Assembly (NCBI GenBank): GCA_023446155.1
Contig: JAEXIT010000012.1
Span: forward strand, 139,862 to 203,861
Direction: 5' to 3'
DNA: 64,000 nt
Origin: Bacteroidota bacterium
GTDB lineage: Bacteria; Bacteroidota; Bacteroidia; Flavobacteriales; Flavobacteriaceae
In this document: positions 61,016 through 64,000 of the stretch, piece by piece
How positions within the stretch are numbered: the first letter of the stretch is position 1
How the letters are laid out: every line of letters starts with the position of its first letter
The notes under the pieces: generated by a model
Database searches by the model: none
Told to the model about the DNA's origin: nothing
The model's input: only the letters and a program-made list of their open reading frames with translations
Translations under genes and position numbers: made by a program

Positions 61016-61468
61016 CTACAGATTATCCGATTGGTACCATTCTGCAAAGGAGGTTTCCGTTTCCTGTAATTTCAGGGAGTGCAATTGAATGCCTTTTGGA
61101 AGTCGGTTTTTGATTTTGGCAGCAAAATCGATAACCATGTTTTCGCTCGTCGGCTGATAATCGACCAAAATGACATGATGACCGCGGTTTTTTAATTCGT
61201 TCGCCAATTCAAGATGCGGCGTATTCTGATTAAAAACGGTAGCATGGTCGAAAACATCAACAATCTCTTCTTTTACAATATGTTTTAAATCGCCAAAATC
61301 GATAACCATACCAAACTTTACATTCGAATTGTCCGTTATCGGAGTGCCAATTACCGTTACCGATAACTTATAACTGTGTCCGTGTACGTTTTTGCATTTG
61401 CCGTCGTAGCCATATAGCGCATGACCGGTTTCAAAAGTAAATTGCTTGGTGATTCTGATGTTACTCAT
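61016..61468 (-). CDS. queD: 6-carboxytetrahydropterin synthase / PTPS family
   Basis: About 150 aa from MSNIRITKQF. Zinc-binding and catalytic motifs are visible: FETGHALYG, the catalytic Cys in GKCKNVHGHSYKLSV, YQPTSENMVIDF and LQETETSFAEW. It turns dihydroneopterin triphosphate into 6-carboxy-tetrahydropterin for queuosine synthesis. The PTPS family also includes biopterin enzymes, but the short length and the CxxxHGH spacing fit QueD. Confidence 0.9.
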   Translation of the reverse strand: MSNIRITKQFTFETGHALYGYDGKCKNVHGHSYKLSVTVIGTPITDNSNVKFGMVIDFGDLKHIVKEEIVDVFDHATVFNQNTPHLELANELKNRGHHVILVDYQPTSENMVIDFAAKIKNRLPKGIQLHSLKLQETETSFAEWYQSDNL

Positions 61469-61531
61469 CCTGTCGAAATTAGATTGCAAATTTAGTAAAT
61501 AAATTTAAGCGATCGGATTTCACTTTTGTCA

Positions 61532-61539
61532 TATATTTG
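61532..61539 (+). promoter_or_regulatory. -7 box upstream of the 2OG oxygenase gene
   Basis: TATATTTG matches TAnnTTTG, 20 bp before the start codon. The -33 region is not clear. Confidence 0.4.
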
Positions 61540-61559
61540 TTTCCACTTTATAACACTGT

Positions 61560-62183
61560 ATGAGCGATTTCCAATTGAATCCACTATACGAACAAATCAT
61601 TGACGATTTGTTAAACCAACAATTCAGCATAGCTGACCATTTCTTTTCGGACGATGAGGTCGTTGCCTTGCGCGAAAGTTTACTCCATAAATACGAAGAA
61701 GATCAGTTTAAAAAATCCGCTATCGGGAACCAGGTTAACGAGCAGATCGTAACGGCCGTCCGCGGGGATTTTATTTTTTGGCTGAATGAAGCCGAAAGTA
61801 ATGCGGCCGAAAAAGCCTATTTCGATAAGATCAACGATTTTATAGAATACCTCAATCGGACGTGTTTTATGGGAATCCGCGATAAGGAGTTTCATTATGC
61901 CTATTATCCGGAAGGTACTTTTTATAAAAGACATCTGGATACGTTTCAGAATGACGACCGTCGGAAGTTGTCGATTGTGTGTTATCTGAATGCACAGGAC
62001 TGGCAACCGGAATATGGCGGCGAACTGGCGATTTATAGCAATAAGGATGGTGAAGAAGTAACCGAAACGATTTACCCGGTAAAAGGGCGGATGGTTATTT
62101 TCGAAAGTCAGGTGCTGGAACACGAGGTAAAACCCGTAAAACAACCGCGATTAAGTATTACCGGATGGTTGCGAACTCGATAA
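61560..62183 (+). CDS. 2-oxoglutarate/Fe(II)-dependent oxygenase
   Basis: A 207-aa cytoplasmic protein with a prolyl-4-hydroxylase-type double-stranded beta helix: the iron ligands are HxD in YKRHLDTFQNDDRRKLSIVCYLN and the distal His in VLEHEV, and the 2OG-binding Arg is in PRLSITGWL. It hydroxylates an unknown protein substrate; relatives act on ribosomal proteins or elongation factor Tu. Single gene, divergent from queD. Confidence 0.88.
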   Translation: MSDFQLNPLYEQIIDDLLNQQFSIADHFFSDDEVVALRESLLHKYEEDQFKKSAIGNQVNEQIVTAVRGDFIFWLNEAESNAAEKAYFDKINDFIEYLNRTCFMGIRDKEFHYAYYPEGTFYKRHLDTFQNDDRRKLSIVCYLNAQDWQPEYGGELAIYSNKDGEEVTETIYPVKGRMVIFESQVLEHEVKPVKQPRLSITGWLRTR

Positions 62184-62190
62184 TATAGTA

Positions 62191-62249
62191 CACCTGACAG
62201 GTTTTCGAAACCAAAACACCTGACAGGTTTTTAAAACCTGTCAGGTGTT
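62191..62249. repeat. Palindromic intergenic repeat/terminator
   Basis: One partial and one full copy of CACCTGACAGGTTTT, the second followed by its inverse (AAAACCTGTCAGGTG) to make a long hairpin (62215-62249). It lies at the 3' ends of the convergent oxygenase and small membrane genes, where it can end transcription both ways. It looks like a dispersed repeat family of flavobacteria, but copy number elsewhere is unknown. Confidence 0.7.
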
Positions 62250-62414
62250 ATTATTCCTTTTTTTCGCGCGGGAATACATCAGATACGCAATACAGGCGAG
62301 TACTACAAACGGAAGGATGGACCCGATAAATACGCCGATTTCATAATTTTTATCAGGCGCATTCTGGATTTTTTCTTCAATGTTGACTTGTAGTAGTAGG
62401 AATAGAGCCGTCAT
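62241..62414 (-). CDS. 57-aa single-span membrane protein
   Basis: ATG at 62414, TGA at 62241. The sequence starts MTALFLLLQVNIEE, has one clear membrane helix (~27-48, GVFIGSILPFVVLACIAYLM) and a basic end (KKRNNNT) that fixes the C-terminus in the cytoplasm. It starts 1 nt after the stop of the enoyl-CoA hydratase gene, so it is the second gene of that operon. The function is unknown. Its last codons fall in the terminator hairpin. Confidence 0.7.
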   Translation of the reverse strand: MTALFLLLQVNIEEKIQNAPDKNYEIGVFIGSILPFVVLACIAYLMYSRAKKRNNNT

Positions 62415-62415
62415 T

Positions 62416-63186
62416 TTATTTCTTTTTAAATTGATTTAGCGCGTTTACGGTAAAATCGGATAAAACCAGTTTTCCGGAAATCCCGGCACGTTCGTATAGT
62501 AGCATATCCCAGTTTTCCGTGCCTTCCCATAACACTTTTTTCATTTCGGATAAGGCTTCCGGATTATAACTGGCCAGTTTCGAAACGAAAAGATCCAATT
62601 CTTTGTCCAGATCGGAAACATTTTCGAGTACTTTGGCGTATAATCCTTTTTCCTGTGCCCAATAGGCATTTTTCCATTCGTGCGCGGCTAAGGTCATTTC
62701 GGCCAATGCGGCTTTTCCAATTTTACGGGAAACGGCCGGTTCGATTACAAAAGGTCCGATTCCGATCGCTAATTCCGAAAGCTTGATGGCGCTTTGTTCG
62801 GTAGCCAGGGCATAATCGCAGGCCGCGGCTAATCCAACACCGCCGCCCACGGCTTTCCCGTGAATACGTCCGATGATTAGCTTGGAACAGTTGCGCATTG
62901 CGTTAATTACGTTGGCAAACCCCGAAAAGAATTTAGCGCCTTCTTCCAGATTGGATACGGCAAGAAGCTCGTCAAACGAAGCACCGGCACAAAAAGCACC
63001 GTCGCCTTCACTTTCTAAAACAATTACCGAAACCTCGGCATTCGTACTTAGCGTATTCAATTCGTCGGTAAGGCGTTGTAATAGTTCGCCGGGAAAAGAG
63101 TTGCTGGCCGGGTGACCAAATTTCACAAAGGCGATTTTGTTTTCAATCTTGGTATATAAGGAACCGTTTTGTCTGTCTGTTGTCAT
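62416..63186 (-). CDS. Enoyl-CoA hydratase/isomerase family protein
   Basis: About 256 aa from MTTDRQNGSLYTKIENK. Crotonase motifs: GAFCAGASFDELLAV (oxyanion hole region) and GRIHGKAVGGGVGLAAACDYALA. The usual catalytic Glu in the second motif position is not obvious (the loop reads LAIGIGPFVIEPA), so the exact reaction cannot be named; methylglutaconyl-CoA hydratase-like enzymes of Bacteroidota are the closest in feel. Cotranscribed with the 57-aa membrane protein. Confidence 0.88.
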   Translation of the reverse strand: MTTDRQNGSLYTKIENKIAFVKFGHPASNSFPGELLQRLTDELNTLSTNAEVSVIVLESEGDGAFCAGASFDELLAVSNLEEGAKFFSGFANVINAMRNCSKLIIGRIHGKAVGGGVGLAAACDYALATEQSAIKLSELAIGIGPFVIEPAVSRKIGKAALAEMTLAAHEWKNAYWAQEKGLYAKVLENVSDLDKELDLFVSKLASYNPEALSEMKKVLWEGTENWDMLLYERAGISGKLVLSDFTVNALNQFKKK

Positions 63187-63231
63187 GCGTAAAATAATTT
63201 GCCTTAAAATTACACTTTTTGCCACAAAGTA

Positions 63232-63261
63232 TTGGTAGGTTCTCCGAAAAAGCTATATTTG
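63232..63261 (+). promoter_or_regulatory. Promoter of tRNA-Ala
   Basis: TTG (63232-63234), 19-nt spacer, TATATTTG (63254-63261): good match to the Bacteroidota promoter, 15 nt before the tRNA. Confidence 0.6.
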
Positions 63262-63276
63262 TACCCGAATTCAAAC

Positions 63277-63350
63277 GGGGATGTAGCTCAGATGGCTAGA
63301 GCGTTTGGCTGGCAGCCAAAAGGTCGTGGGTTCGAGCCCCATCTTCTCCA
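63277..63350 (+). tRNA. tRNA-Ala(GGC)
   Basis: The acceptor GGGGATG pairs with CTTCTCC with one T-T mismatch; D arm GCTC/GAGC; anticodon stem TTTGG/CCAAA with loop CTGGCAG (anticodon GGC); T arm GTGGG-TTCGAGC-CCCAT. Discriminator A, no encoded CCA. 74 nt. Confidence 0.95.
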
Positions 63351-63360
63351 CTTGAAACTA

Positions 63361-63391
63361 AAAACCTGTACTGAAAAGTGCAGGTTTTTTT
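63361..63391. terminator. Terminator after tRNA-Ala
   Basis: AAAACCTGTAC / GTGCAGGTTTTTTT hairpin with one G-U pair and a 6-nt loop. It can serve the tRNA and the convergent DUF6705-like gene. Confidence 0.85.
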
Positions 63392-63412
63392 GTTTACAAT
63401 TCATTTCAAGGG

Positions 63413-64000
63413 TTAATTCACCTTTGTTAATGTAACATTGGTTGGTATTGTAAATGTACTCGGCTGATCCATGCCACGCATCCCTTGTGGTAAGGTGACT
63501 TTCCATTGTGCCATATTTGGATTAGCAGGATTTATTCTCATATCTAAATTACCTTTGACCCCTGTCGGGTAATTCGGGTTTAAAGCACCTGCAACATCGT
63601 AAACAAACCCCGACATTATCAACGGTTCGATAGGTTGATTAGCCATCACAATAGTGGGCCATGGCGTAATTGAATTGCCGATGTTTTTTTGCGAGGTGTA
63701 AATTATCTGTTCGTTCGGCTGACCATAATTTTGAACTAACTTATAGTGTCCTAGTAACTCGTCTGTGTAATATTTGGGAGCTTCAGCAGTATAATCAACT
63801 TTGGCTTCTTTCCAAAATCGTATGATAAAAGTTTGATTCCCATTTTGGTAAATCCATGTGCCAATAAATGGTACAAAATAATTATTTACATCTTTATAAT
63901 AGTAAGTAAGCAAAGGACTCTTTTTAAAATTGGAATTATAGTATTCTTTCAGTTCTTCAACTTTTAGTGGAGGTATTTGCGCAGATAGAGAAAAAACAAA
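63413..64000 (-). CDS. DUF6705-like exported protein, 5' end outside the window
   Basis: The frame is open to the window edge, so the true start is beyond position 64000. The visible N-terminal part (…FVFSLSAQIPPLKVEE) is the end of a signal peptide. The mature ~180 aa include FIGTWIYQNGNQTFIIRF and DELLGHYKLVQNYG patterns and end TIPTNVTLTKVN, in the style of DUF6705 proteins of flavobacteria. Function is unknown. Confidence 0.65.
   Translation of the reverse strand, partial: FVFSLSAQIPPLKVEELKEYYNSNFKKSPLLTYYYKDVNNYFVPFIGTWIYQNGNQTFIIRFWKEAKVDYTAEAPKYYTDELLGHYKLVQNYGQPNEQIIYTSQKNIGNSITPWPTIVMANQPIEPLIMSGFVYDVAGALNPNYPTGVKGNLDMRINPANPNMAQWKVTLPQGMRGMDQPSTFTIPTNVTLTKVN

Noticed and set aside
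1..64000. CRISPR array, rRNA operon, IS element
   Set aside because: No spaced direct repeats with unique spacers, no rRNA-like sequence and no transposase frame were seen; the only repeats are coding (TSP3, YD), anchors and terminators.

Overview
The window looks like chromosome from a flavobacterium (Bacteroidota, probably Flavobacterium or a close relative). The evidence is four secreted metalloproteases with type IX secretion (T9SS) type A sorting tails (two checked in full), TAnnTTTG -7 promoter boxes of the Bacteroidota kind, SpvB-like/RHS proteins with the 'YPFGM' core style of this phylum, a 6-pyruvoyl-tetrahydropterin synthase family gene, an LpxH-type hydrolase and a DUF6705-like protein. 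There is no rRNA, CRISPR array, IS element or phage structural gene.

Region 1 (1-29.2 kb) is a large polymorphic-toxin locus. Five collinear genes (lipoprotein, SpvB-like 1860-aa protein, VWA/LRR 1154-aa protein, small exported protein, 3613-aa RHS protein) end in one toxin tip with its immunity gene. Downstream lie three silent tip+immunity cassettes. Every tip starts with the same 57-69 bp sequence ('anchor', encoding YPFGMLVPNRH...) in alternating orientation: +, -, +, -. The result is two head-to-head units, each laid out as anchor>tip>immunity>terminator<immunity<tip<anchor (20558-23736 and 25673-29087). A tyrosine recombinase gene and an OmpH/Skp-like gene sit between them. Inversion between opposed anchors would replace the RHS tip in frame, together with its immunity gene, and lose nothing. 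I read this as a candidate toxin-tip shufflon, and it is the most interesting feature of the window.

Region 2 (29.3-40.7 kb) is one long plus-strand operon for a type II secretion/type IV pilus-like machine. It holds two or three pseudopilin-like genes, GspF, GspG, an A24 prepilin peptidase, GspE, the secretin GspD, GspL/PilM-N-like, GspM/PilO-like, an Fn3-type lipoprotein and a GspC-like protein, preceded by a MORN-type protein and an unrecognised beta-rich membrane protein. A strong palindromic terminator closes it.

Region 3 (40.8-48.5 kb) holds an ankyrin protein, two tRNA-Leu genes with nearly identical terminators, a DUF1508-like gene, a 44-aa lipoprotein, an OmpA/PD40 envelope protein, and the housekeeping genes prs, rplY (L25/Ctc) and pth.

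Region 4 (48.5-58.7 kb) carries two tandem paralogue pairs of secreted zinc metalloproteases: two M12B/reprolysin-like enzymes on the minus strand and two M43/pappalysin-like enzymes on the plus strand.

Region 5 (58.7-64 kb) is housekeeping: ribF, a membrane protein, lpxH, queD, a 2OG-Fe(II) oxygenase, a 57-aa membrane protein next to an enoyl-CoA hydratase gene, tRNA-Ala, and a DUF6705-like gene cut by the window edge.
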